From positions 1 to 64,000 of the forward strand of contig CATQHX010000079.1 in NCBI GenBank assembly GCA_958296065.1: a stretch of DNA of 64,000 bases. Reading direction: 5' to 3'. This DNA comes from Vicinamibacterales bacterium. GTDB taxonomy: Bacteria > Acidobacteriota > Vicinamibacteria > Vicinamibacterales > UBA8438. Below, one piece after another: positions 7,936 through 16,200 of the stretch; within the stretch, counting starts at the first letter, position 1, and each line of letters starts with the position of its first letter. The translations under genes were made by a program, and so were the position numbers. The notes below the pieces were generated by a model. That model was given only the letters and a program-made list of their open reading frames with translations. It was not told the origin of the DNA and made no database searches.

Positions 7936-8958
7936 TCAGGGCTCCCGCCCGCCGTAGCGGGCGCGCGCCTTCTCCAGGTCGTCCGCGATCCGGTGCGCGA
8001 GCGCCTCCGGTGCGGTTACCCGCACGCCGGGGCCGAAGCTCAGGATCCAGCTTCGCAGCGCCCCGTCGTTGCAGACCTGCATCGTCACCGAGATCGACCC
8101 GTCCTCCCGCGATTCGATTGTCTGCGAGGGGTGCCAGATCCGTTCCTGCGCGTAGGGGGCCAGCTCCGGCGCGAACTCCAGCTCCACCTGTTCCGGGGTT
8201 CCCTGATGAATGCCGAGCGAGTGTGGGAAGACGGCGTCTCCGATGTCCTCGATCGGCTCGAATGTCTCGTCCAGCGGGCTCAAGCGCCGTATCCGTTCGA
8301 CCGCAAAAGTGCGGACCTGCTCGTATCGCGGCACGTAGGCGAACAGGTACAGCCCCCCCTCCGCGTACACCAGGCGGTAGGGATCGATGCGGTACGACTT
8401 CTCGCGGCGGCTGGATCGCGAGTGATACCGCATGTCCAGCCGTCGCTGATGCAGCAGCGCCTCGAGCAACCGGCCGATCATGTCGCGTTGGTGCCGGTCG
8501 TCGAGCCGGCGAGCCGGTGGGGCCTTGGCCTGGATCACGTCCGGCAGGCGATCGAGGAACTGCCGCATGCGGGGGCCGAGCGCGGCCTCCAGCTTGGCGA
8601 ACGCGCTCCGCAGGTCGTGACCGAACGGCGGGACGGCGAAGCACTCGACCAGGGTCCGGCTGAAGTACAGCGCCGACAGCTCCGCCAGTGTGAATGCCGT
8701 ATCGTCGAGGCGCTTGAACGGACGCGCGTCGAGCTTCCACCGCTTCGCCACATCGCCCGCCACGTCGTAGAGCGGGAAGCCCGCTTCCTGCAGGGCCTCC
8801 AGGTCACGGCGAATCGTGCGGGTGGTCACGCCCGTCGCCTCGGCGAGCCCGCGGATGGTGGCGCCGCGTGAGGCCTCGAGCTCGCGCAGGATGGTCCACT
8901 GACGGATGACTTCGGCGTTGCGCGGCAACCATGCCCTCCCGGGCGTCGTATCAATCAT
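7936..8958 (-). CDS. YafY-type transcriptional regulator (DeoR-like HTH plus WYL domain)
   Basis: 340 residues from ATG 8958. Residues about 15-65 form the N-terminal winged HTH (LAEATGVTTRTIRRDLEAL), residues about 165-235 hold the WYL domain (SYRIDPYRLVYAEGGLYLFA), and the C-terminus is the WCX extension typical of the family. WYL domains sense ligands, often nucleotides or nucleic-acid fragments. The gene is first in a minus-strand run with the propeller protein 6 bases downstream. A GTGTGAC/GTCACAC inverted repeat lies 26 bases upstream of the start codon and is a natural candidate for autoregulation, also covering the divergent small zinc-ribbon gene. Earlier in-frame start codons exist but precede the HTH without conserved sequence. 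Confidence 0.92.
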   Translation of the reverse strand: MIDTTPGRAWLPRNAEVIRQWTILRELEASRGATIRGLAEATGVTTRTIRRDLEALQEAGFPLYDVAGDVAKRWKLDARPFKRLDDTAFTLAELSALYFSRTLVECFAVPPFGHDLRSAFAKLEAALGPRMRQFLDRLPDVIQAKAPPARRLDDRHQRDMIGRLLEALLHQRRLDMRYHSRSSRREKSYRIDPYRLVYAEGGLYLFAYVPRYEQVRTFAVERIRRLSPLDETFEPIEDIGDAVFPHSLGIHQGTPEQVELEFAPELAPYAQERIWHPSQTIESREDGSISVTMQVCNDGALRSWILSFGPGVRVTAPEALAHRIADDLEKARARYGGREP

Positions 8959-8983
8959 AAGGCGACGAAAAAAGCGGCGACGG

Positions 8984-9004
8984 GTGTGACCCGACCTGTC
9001 ACAC
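8984..9004. promoter_or_regulatory. Inverted repeat, candidate operator of the WYL regulator
   Basis: Perfect 7-bp arms GTGTGAC and GTCACAC with a 7-bp spacer lie 26 bases before the WYL regulator start codon and between two divergent genes. Size and placement fit a dimeric repressor site. Binding is inferred. Confidence 0.4.
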
Positions 9005-9019
9005 ACCCGCGCTAAGCTC

Positions 9020-9067
9020 GGCTTGTCGGCAGGGACTCCGTGGCGTGTGGTGTTCGACCGACAAGCC
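9020..9067. repeat. Inverted repeat with 10-bp arms upstream of the small zinc-ribbon gene
   Basis: GGCTTGTCGG at 9020-9029 and CCGACAAGCC at 9058-9067 are exact complements separated by 28 bases. It lies in the untranslated leader region before 9123. The core GGCTTGTC/GACAAGCC also forms the perfect hairpin between addB and addA. Its role is unknown. Confidence 0.35.
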
Positions 9068-9122
9068 CGTCGAGGTGCCGCGCCAACGGGGCAGGGTCCG
9101 GCGGATGGGAAAGGACATCGCG

Positions 9123-9506
9123 ATGGCGCAACATCAGGCAGGGACGCCTGCACAGCTTGACTTGGCCTATGATGGCTCATGGCCGCATGCGGTCACGCCG
9201 GCGACGAAATCACGGCGCCGTCCGGCCCCGCTCTGCGTTGTCTGCGCGCGGGTGCCCGCGCACCTGACGATCGAGGGCAAACGGGGAGGCCGGCCCGCGC
9301 GTCTGTGCTTGCGGTGCCACAACGCCGTGATGCGACAGCGGCGAATGGCGCGAGCCGGACTGGAGCCGGTGAAGTCGGGCCAGGTGGCCAGCGGCCTGAT
9401 CGTGCCAAGGGCGAGCGGGCTCTCGGCCGAGGCCTTGTCGCAGCGGTTGTCCCGGTCGCGCCGGCGCGCCCAGAAGGCCGCCCGTGTGGCCCTCGGAACG
9501 GGTTGA
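9123..9506 (+). CDS. Small basic zinc-ribbon protein
   Basis: 127 residues from ATG 9123, which has AAAGGA a suitable distance upstream; an in-frame ATG at 9105 is possible. The centre holds CVVCARVPAHLTIEG and then ARLCLRCHNAVMRQRR, a CxxC-x17-CxxC arrangement followed by an Arg-rich helix, which suggests a zinc ribbon that touches nucleic acid. The C-terminus is also strongly basic (SQRLSRSRRRAQKAAR). I do not recognise a named family. The next gene (9562) encodes another short CxxC/CxxC protein, and a third with similar make-up is at 61200, so this may be a lineage-specific small-protein family. It is divergent from the WYL regulator and could share its operator. Confidence 0.6.
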   Translation: MAQHQAGTPAQLDLAYDGSWPHAVTPATKSRRRPAPLCVVCARVPAHLTIEGKRGGRPARLCLRCHNAVMRQRRMARAGLEPVKSGQVASGLIVPRASGLSAEALSQRLSRSRRRAQKAARVALGTG

Positions 9507-9561
9507 GAGAGGAACGGACCGAACGATCCTGGATACACGCACATCGGGTGGAGGTGATCGG

Positions 9562-9777
9562 ATGGTGAATCTGGACATGTCCGCAGAAGTCGATCAACAC
9601 AAGGGCTCGAAGGGCTCAACGGCACGGTCGGAGACGCTGTGCCGCCGCTGTGGGAAGCGCGAAGCGCTATGTTCCCGCGACGCGGGGAAGCGGCGGGCCA
9701 ACGTGAAACGACACCACGACCTGTGCTCCAGGTGCCGGCGCGCATTGCGCGATTCCACCCGGAACCCGATGCTCTGA
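9562..9777 (+). CDS. Short CxxC/CxxC protein with a textbook ribosome binding site
   Basis: 71 residues from ATG 9562. The start is decided by GGAGGTGATC at 9550-9559, a full-length complement of the 16S rRNA tail. The protein has LCRRCGKREALCSRD, a basic stretch, then LCSRCRRALRDS: two CxxC knuckles with Arg/Lys around them, consistent with a nucleic-acid-binding zinc ribbon. It follows another small zinc-ribbon gene after 55 bases and precedes addB by 25 bases, so it may be cotranscribed with addBA. The very strong ribosome binding site suggests that the protein is made in quantity. Function unknown. Confidence 0.65.
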   Translation: MVNLDMSAEVDQHKGSKGSTARSETLCRRCGKREALCSRDAGKRRANVKRHHDLCSRCRRALRDSTRNPML

Positions 9778-9802
9778 ACACATCCGCCAGGGTACTGATC
9801 GC

Positions 9803-12800
9803 TTGCCGCCGTCCCCGCGCCTCACGATCCTGACCACGCCGGCGGCGGAGACCCGCATGGAGGCTGCCGCCGCAGCGCTTCGGCGGGGCCTCGACAGCGG
9901 GGAGGTGCTGCTGGTCGGGGAGACGCGGGAAGCGGCGGATGATCTCGCGCGCACCGTCGCCTCGAATTCCGGGGCGACGTTCGGACTGCATCGACTCAGT
10001 CTGCGACAGCTCGCGTGGGGTATTGCGACAGTCGACCTCGCTCGTCGAGGCCTCGCTCCGGCGAGCAGCCTGGCCGCTGAGGCTGTGGCCACGCACGCAG
10101 CCTTCGAGGAGCAGAAGCCCAAGCCGCTCGGTTACTTGCAGCCCATCGCCCGATTCAGATCCTTCGGACGAACGCTGGCGGCGACCCTTCGCGATCTGCG
10201 CCTGGGGGCCGTTGATATCGAGCACGCGCAGCGGCTCGGCCGGAGCGGCCCGGACATTGCGCGACTCGCGCGGCGGTACGCGACGCTGCTCGACAACGCC
10301 GGGCTTATCGACGATGCGGCGCTCTGGCGTGCGGCGGCGCGTCTCGTACGGGGCGGTGCCGGCGGTCTGGAGGGCATGCCGCTCGACCGCCTGCTCGTAA
10401 TGCTCGATGTCGCCGTGGCGGACGAAGCGACGCTCGACTTCGTCTCGGCGCTCGCCGGGCGTGCGGCCGAGACGCTGGCGACCGTGCCGGCGGGCGATGA
10501 TCGGACCCTCTCCGCGCTTCGCCGTTTGCCGGGGGCGATCGAGCCCGCCGCGCAGCGGGATGGTCCGGCTGCGGATCCCTTGAATCGTGTCCGCCGCTTT
10601 CTTTTCGCGTCCGAAGATCCGCCGCAGGCTGCCGAGTCGGCCGACTCGCCGACGCTCACGTTTCTCTCGGCACCTGGCGAAGGGCGCGAGGCGGTCGAGG
10701 TCGCGCGTTCCATCACCAAGGAAGCGGCCCGCGGCGTGCCGTTGGATCGGATGGCGGTGCTCCTCCGCTCCCCGGGCGTCTACGCCGGCCTGCTCCAGAC
10801 GGCACTCGATCGTGCAGGCATCGAGGCGTGGTTCGCCAGGGGCACCCGCGCGCCCGATCCTGCCGGTCGCGCGTTTCTGTCGCTGTTGGCGTGCGCGGCG
10901 GAGGGTCTTTCGGCCCGGCGCTTCTCGGAGTACTTGTCCCTCGCCCAGGTGCCCCGGCTCGACGCCGACGGCGGGCCCCCGCAAGGCCGCGGCCGTTGGG
11001 TTCCTCCGGACAGCGTTCCCGAGGTGGGGCCGGCGCCCGTCCAGGCATCGCTTCTCGATTTGCTGGCGGAGCCGGAGAGCGCCGGACGCACGTCGGAAGA
11101 GGTGCCGGATGACCGCGAGGACCAGCCTGTATTGGAGGGCACTCTGCGCGCGCCGGCCCGCTGGGAGCGACTGCTGGTGGAGTCGGCCGTGGTCGGCGGT
11201 CGAGATCGCTGGGAGTCGCGGCTGGACGGGCTGGCGGAGGAGATGCAGGTGAGGTTGGCGGAGGTGCGCGCCGACGATCCCGAATCGCCGCGCATCGCCG
11301 GTCTCGAGAGGGAGCGGGTCAACCTGGAGCATCTGCGGCGCTTTGCTCTGCCGGTGATCGACCGTTTGGCGGCGTTTCCGGCGGCAGCGCTATGGGGCGA
11401 ATGGCTCGACCATCTCGAGGAACTGGCGCCCATGGTGCTGGCCAGTCCCGACCGCGTGCTGGCGGTGCTGGGCGACTTGCGGCCGATGGAGCAGGTCGGG
11501 CCAGCGCCTCTGACCGATGTCCGCGACGTGCTTCACGATCGGTTGACCGAGTTGCGTGCCGATCCACCCCCGCGCCGGTTCGGCCGGGTCTTCGTGGGAA
11601 CGCCGGAACAGGTCCGCGGGAGGTGTTTCGCGGTCGTATTCGTTCCCGGATTGGCCGAAAGGGTCTTTCCGCAGAGGCACCGTCAGGATCCGCTGCTCCT
11701 CGATGACCTCCGCGCCGTGCTCAACGCGTCCGCGGAAGAAGGACCGCGGCTCGGGCTGCCGGATCGGCATGACCTCAGCGCGCAGGAGAAGCTCCTCTTG
11801 CGTCTGGCGGTGGGGGCGGCGACCGAGCGCGTCCATTTTTCGTACCCCCGCTTGGAGGTGAGCAAGGCCCGGCCGCGCGTTCCTTCCTTCTACGCCCTTG
11901 ACATAGAGCGTGCGCGAACAGGCCGCGTGCCGGACTACCGTGAGGTGCAGCAACGGGCGGCCGGGCAGGGAGACGCTCGGCTGGCTTGGCCGGCGCCGTC
12001 GGATCCGGACCTGGCCATCGACGACGCGGAGCATGACCTCGCGGTGCTCGCGGAGCTGTTTGCGCCGAATCGCGCAACAGACGAGGTCGCGGGGCGGGCG
12101 CGCTATCTGTTTCGTCTCAGCCAGGGCCTGCGGCGGTCCCTGGTGGCGCGGTGGGCGCGGGGCAACTCCGCCTGGTCGAGCCACGACGGGCTGTGGCAGT
12201 TGAACGACGCCACGAAGTCCATGCTGGACGGGCATCGGCTGTCGGCCCGGCCGTACTCGGCTTCTTCGTTGCAGCATTTCGCCACCTGCCCGTACAAGTT
12301 CCTGCTGGCCTCGGTGCATCGCCTGCGCCCGCGCGAGGAAGTCGAGCCGCCGCTCGAGAAGCTCGATCCGATGACGCGCGGCAGCCTGTTTCACCAGGTC
12401 CAGGCCGATCTGGTCAGGGAGCTCGAACGGCGGGCGGAGCTGCCGGTGACGCGGACGCGGATTCCCACCGCGGAGGCGGTTCTCGACGAGGTGCTGGATC
12501 GCGTCGCGGCCGACTACGAGGAACGCCTGGCGCCGGCGATACAGGGCGTGTGGAGGGACGAGATCGAGGTCATTCGTAGCGACCTCAAGGGTTGGCTGCG
12601 GCATGTCGCGAACGAGGACGGCGAGTGGATTCCAATGCACGCGGAACTCGGTTTCGGTCTGCCGCCGGGCGACGGACGCGATCCGGCGAGCGTGCCGGAG
12701 CCGGTCACGGTGGACGGGCGCTGGCTGTTGCGGGGGGTAGTGGACCTGATCGAAGCCAAGGCGGGACCGACGGCCGGCGGCGAGTTGCGCGTGACCGACC

Positions 12801-13180
12801 ACAAGACCGGCCGGAACCGCACGAAGGAGGGGATGGTGATCGGCGGCGGCGAGACCTTGCAACCCGTCCTGTACGGACTGGCCGTCGAGCAGACCCTGGG
12901 GCGGCCCGTTCGCGAATCCAGGTTGTCGTTCTGCACCGCAACCGGACGCTACGAGCAGCGGGCCGTCACGCTGGACGAGAACGCGCGCCGGCGCGGCGCG
13001 GAGGTGCTGGAGGTCATCGACCGGGCGATCGAAACCGGCTCGTTGCTGCCGGCTCCGCGGGAGGGCGCCTGCCGCTGGTGCGACTTCCAGGTGGTCTGCG
13101 GGCCATGGGAAGAGCAACGGACGGCACGCAAGGACCGGAGCCGGCTGGCGGATCTGGCGGCGTTGCGGAGGCTGCCGTGA
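9803..13180 (+). CDS. addB: AddB-like subunit of the AddAB helicase-nuclease
   Basis: 1125 residues from TTG 9803. The C-terminal PD-(D/E)XK nuclease shows VTDHKTGRNRTK near residue 997. Four cysteines (FATCPYKF near residue 828 and GACRWCDFQVVC near residues 1088-1099) match the iron-sulfur clasp of AddB nuclease domains. The N-terminal half is a UvrD-like fold, but the place where Walker A would be (LTILTTPAAETRME) has no GxxGxGKT, so this subunit probably does not hydrolyse ATP. In the complex AddB cuts one strand and scans for Chi while AddA drives unwinding; the product is a 3' end for RecA loading. addA follows after a 13-bp perfect hairpin. Confidence 0.85.
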   Translation: MPPSPRLTILTTPAAETRMEAAAAALRRGLDSGEVLLVGETREAADDLARTVASNSGATFGLHRLSLRQLAWGIATVDLARRGLAPASSLAAEAVATHAAFEEQKPKPLGYLQPIARFRSFGRTLAATLRDLRLGAVDIEHAQRLGRSGPDIARLARRYATLLDNAGLIDDAALWRAAARLVRGGAGGLEGMPLDRLLVMLDVAVADEATLDFVSALAGRAAETLATVPAGDDRTLSALRRLPGAIEPAAQRDGPAADPLNRVRRFLFASEDPPQAAESADSPTLTFLSAPGEGREAVEVARSITKEAARGVPLDRMAVLLRSPGVYAGLLQTALDRAGIEAWFARGTRAPDPAGRAFLSLLACAAEGLSARRFSEYLSLAQVPRLDADGGPPQGRGRWVPPDSVPEVGPAPVQASLLDLLAEPESAGRTSEEVPDDREDQPVLEGTLRAPARWERLLVESAVVGGRDRWESRLDGLAEEMQVRLAEVRADDPESPRIAGLERERVNLEHLRRFALPVIDRLAAFPAAALWGEWLDHLEELAPMVLASPDRVLAVLGDLRPMEQVGPAPLTDVRDVLHDRLTELRADPPPRRFGRVFVGTPEQVRGRCFAVVFVPGLAERVFPQRHRQDPLLLDDLRAVLNASAEEGPRLGLPDRHDLSAQEKLLLRLAVGAATERVHFSYPRLEVSKARPRVPSFYALDIERARTGRVPDYREVQQRAAGQGDARLAWPAPSDPDLAIDDAEHDLAVLAELFAPNRATDEVAGRARYLFRLSQGLRRSLVARWARGNSAWSSHDGLWQLNDATKSMLDGHRLSARPYSASSLQHFATCPYKFLLASVHRLRPREEVEPPLEKLDPMTRGSLFHQVQADLVRELERRAELPVTRTRIPTAEAVLDEVLDRVAADYEERLAPAIQGVWRDEIEVIRSDLKGWLRHVANEDGEWIPMHAELGFGLPPGDGRDPASVPEPVTVDGRWLLRGVVDLIEAKAGPTAGGELRVTDHKTGRNRTKEGMVIGGGETLQPVLYGLAVEQTLGRPVRESRLSFCTATGRYEQRAVTLDENARRRGAEVLEVIDRAIETGSLLPAPREGACRWCDFQVVCGPWEEQRTARKDRSRLADLAALRRLP

Positions 13181-13186
13181 CGTGCG

Positions 13187-13215
13187 GACAAGCCGTCCGT
13201 GGCGGACGGCTTGTC
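13187..13215 (+). promoter_or_regulatory. Perfect 13-bp stem, 3-base loop hairpin between addB and addA
   Basis: GACAAGCCGTCCG at 13187-13199 and CGGACGGCTTGTC at 13203-13215 are exact complements around TGG. The hairpin begins 7 bases after the addB stop codon and ends 10 bases before the addA ribosome binding site GGAGGA (13226-13231). There is no T-run, so it is not a classic terminator; it could protect mRNA ends, cause partial read-through, or tune the subunit ratio. The structure is seen; the role is inferred. Confidence 0.55.
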
Positions 13216-13238
13216 GCCGGTCCCTGGAGGAGCGCGCG

Positions 13239-16200
13239 ATGAGCGGACCGCCGCCGGTCGATGCAGCGGCCCGCAAGCGGATCCGGGAATCGCTCGACGA
13301 GTCGATCGTCGTCGAGGCGGCCGCGGGTACCGGCAAGACCAGTGAGCTCGTGACCCGCATCGTCGAGGTTCTTGCCCGCGGAGACGCCAGGGTCGACGGC
13401 ATTCTGGCTGTCACTTTCACCGAGAAGGCGGCCGGCGAGTTGAAGCTCCGGCTCCGGGAGGGGCTCGAGCGCGCCCGGCAGTCCGCCGGCGAGGTCGAAG
13501 AGGCCGATCCAGCGCCCGTCGGGGTGGCCGGGACCGACGATGGGGTGTCGGGGGAGCGGGTGACTGACCCGGTCCCGGTGGATGGCGCCCCCCCCGGCAG
13601 CTCACGCCTGCGGCATCTCGACCAGGCCATCGCGCACCTGGAGGAGGCGCAAGTCAGCACCATCCACGGGTTCTGCGCGGACCTGCTGCGCGAGCGGCCG
13701 GTGGAGGCCGGCGTCGATCCCCGCTTCGAGGTCCTGGACGAGCAGGCCGCGCAGCGCATCTTCCGGCAGGCCTTCGAAGCGTGGCTGCAAGGAGCGCTCG
13801 ACGACCCGCCGCCGGGCGTGCGCCGGGCATTGCGCCGCCGGCCCACGTTCTTCCGTTTCGAGGAGTTTCCTGCCGCCGATGCCGGGCCGACCGCCCGGCT
13901 GCTCCGAGCTGCCTGGCAGCTTACGGAGTGGCGCGACTTCACGCGGTCCTGGCGGCGCGAGAGCTTCCCGCGCGAGGCCATCATCGACCAGGTGGTGGCT
14001 CACATCATCGAGTTCGCGGATCTGACGGACAAGGCTGCCAACCGCCGCGGCGACCGGCTGTTTCACGCTACGCAGCCGGCACGCGCCCTCGCGCAGACGA
14101 TCCGCGCCACCGACGCGGTCCGGCCGCGGCGGCGGGACTACGACGGCATCGAGGCGCAGCTCGTCGAGCTGGCCGCCAACCGGGACTTCACCAACCCGCG
14201 ACGGGGGGCCGGGACCCAGTACGGCGGCGCCGTGGCCCGCGCCCACGTTCTGGAGCAGCACAAGAAGATGGTGGACGTGCTGGTGAGGTTCCAGAAGGTG
14301 GCGGACGCCGACCTGGCCGCGCTTCTGCAGCAGGAGTTGCGCGATCCCATCGAGCGCTACGACCGTCTGAAGATAGAGGCTGGACGTCTCGACTTCGTCG
14401 ATCTCCTGCTCAAGGCACGAGACCTGATCAGGGACCGAGACGAAGTCCGTCGCGACGCGCAACGGCGCTATGCGCGCATCTTCGTCGACGAGTTCCAGGA
14501 TACCGATCCGCTGCAGGCGGAGATCCTGTTGTTGCTGGCGTCGAGCGATCCGCGGGAGCGTGACTGGCGCAAGGTGACGCCCGCCATGGGCAAGCTCTTT
14601 CTCGTCGGAGACCCGAAGCAGTCGATATATCGATTCCGACGGGCCGATGTCGGGGTCTACCGGCAGGTGACGGATCGGCTCGTGCGGCGCGGCGTGGCCA
14701 GCATCGCCCTCTCCACCAGCTTTCGTTCGGTCCCGGCCATCCAGCGTCTGGTCAACCGCGCATTCGCCCCTCTGATGGGTGCGACCGAGGTGGTCGGTGC
14801 CGGAGAGGCAAGGAAGAGCGGCGACGACGAGTCGTGCTCCGGCTACGTGCCGCTCTCACCGCATCGGGGCGACGAGCCGTCCCAGCCGGCCGTGGTGGCG
14901 TTGCCGGTTCCGAGTCCGTACGGTTTCCGGGGACGCATGACCAAGCGGGCGGTGGAGGTCTCTCTGCCGGATGCGGTCGGCGCCTTCGTCGACTGGCTGC
15001 TGCGTGACAGCGGCTGGACCGTGACCGAGCGCCGGGCGTCGTCGGCCGCGGGCGGCACCGGCGTGGAGCGCGTCCCGGTCGAAGCACGGCACATCGCCGT
15101 CCTGTTCCGGCGCTTCGACAGTTGGGGAGCTGACGTGACACGCCCCTACGTCGACGGGCTGGAAGCGCGCGGTGTCCGTCACCTGCTGGTCGGCGGCCGG
15201 TCCTTTCACGACCGCGAAGAGGTAGGAGCGCTGCGTGCGGCTCTGGCCGCCATCGAGTGGCCCGACGACGAGTTGTCCGTCTTCGCCACGCTGCGAGGCC
15301 CGCTATTCGCCGTCGACGACGAGACGCTCTTCGCGTATCGCCACCGGTTCCGGCGTCTCCACCCCTTCCGCATCCCGCCTGAAGCGGCGGCCGGCGAGGT
15401 CGAGGGTGCCGAACGATTCGTGCCGATCGCCGACGCCCTGGAGCTGCTTGGCAGGCTCCATCGTTGTCGCAACGACGTGTCGATTGCCCGGACCGTCGGG
15501 CAGCTCCTGGAAGCGACCCGGGCGCATGCCGCGTTCGTGATGCAGCGGGCCGGGGAGCAGGTACTCGCCAACGTGCTGCGGATCGGTGAGATGGCCCGCG
15601 AATACGAGGCCGGCGGTGGGCTGTCGTTCCGCGGCTTTGTCGAGCAACTGCGCGACGAGGCGGCCGAACGCCAGGCCGGCGAAGCGCCGATCCTCGAAGA
15701 GGGCAGTGACGGCGTGCGGATCATGACGGTGCACGCGGCCAAGGGGCTGGAGTTCCCGGTGGTGATCCTCGGCGACCCGACCGCGTCGCTGTACCGGACG
15801 ACGGCGAGCCGTTTCATCGACTCGGAGAGCGGGCTGTGTGCTCTCCGGCTCGCCGGCTGGTCGCCGCTCGATCTGCTCGACCACCAGGAGGAAGAGGCGG
15901 AGCGCGACCGCGAGGAGGGGGTGCGGCTGGCGTACGTGGCGGCTACCCGCGCACGGGATCTCCTCGTTGTGCCCGCCGTGGGCGACGCGCCGCACGCCGA
16001 CGACTGGACGGATCCCGACGGCGAGCCCGGCGGCGGGCCCCGGCACCCGCTGCGAGGTGGCTGGACCAGCCCGCTCTATCCGGCGATCTACCCTCCCGTC
16101 CAGGGCCGCCGACATCCACGGACCGCGCCGGGGTGCCCCCGTTTCGGCCGTGACTCGGTCGTGGATCGCTCGGACGGGGACCCGGCCGGCAGCGATACCG

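Noticed and set aside
9167..11332. Open minus-strand frame of more than 700 codons opposite addB and the zinc-ribbon genes
   Set aside because: It is the antisense shadow of a GC-rich gene; it has Arg/Gly/Pro-rich composition without domains, while the plus strand carries clear nuclease and cysteine motifs.
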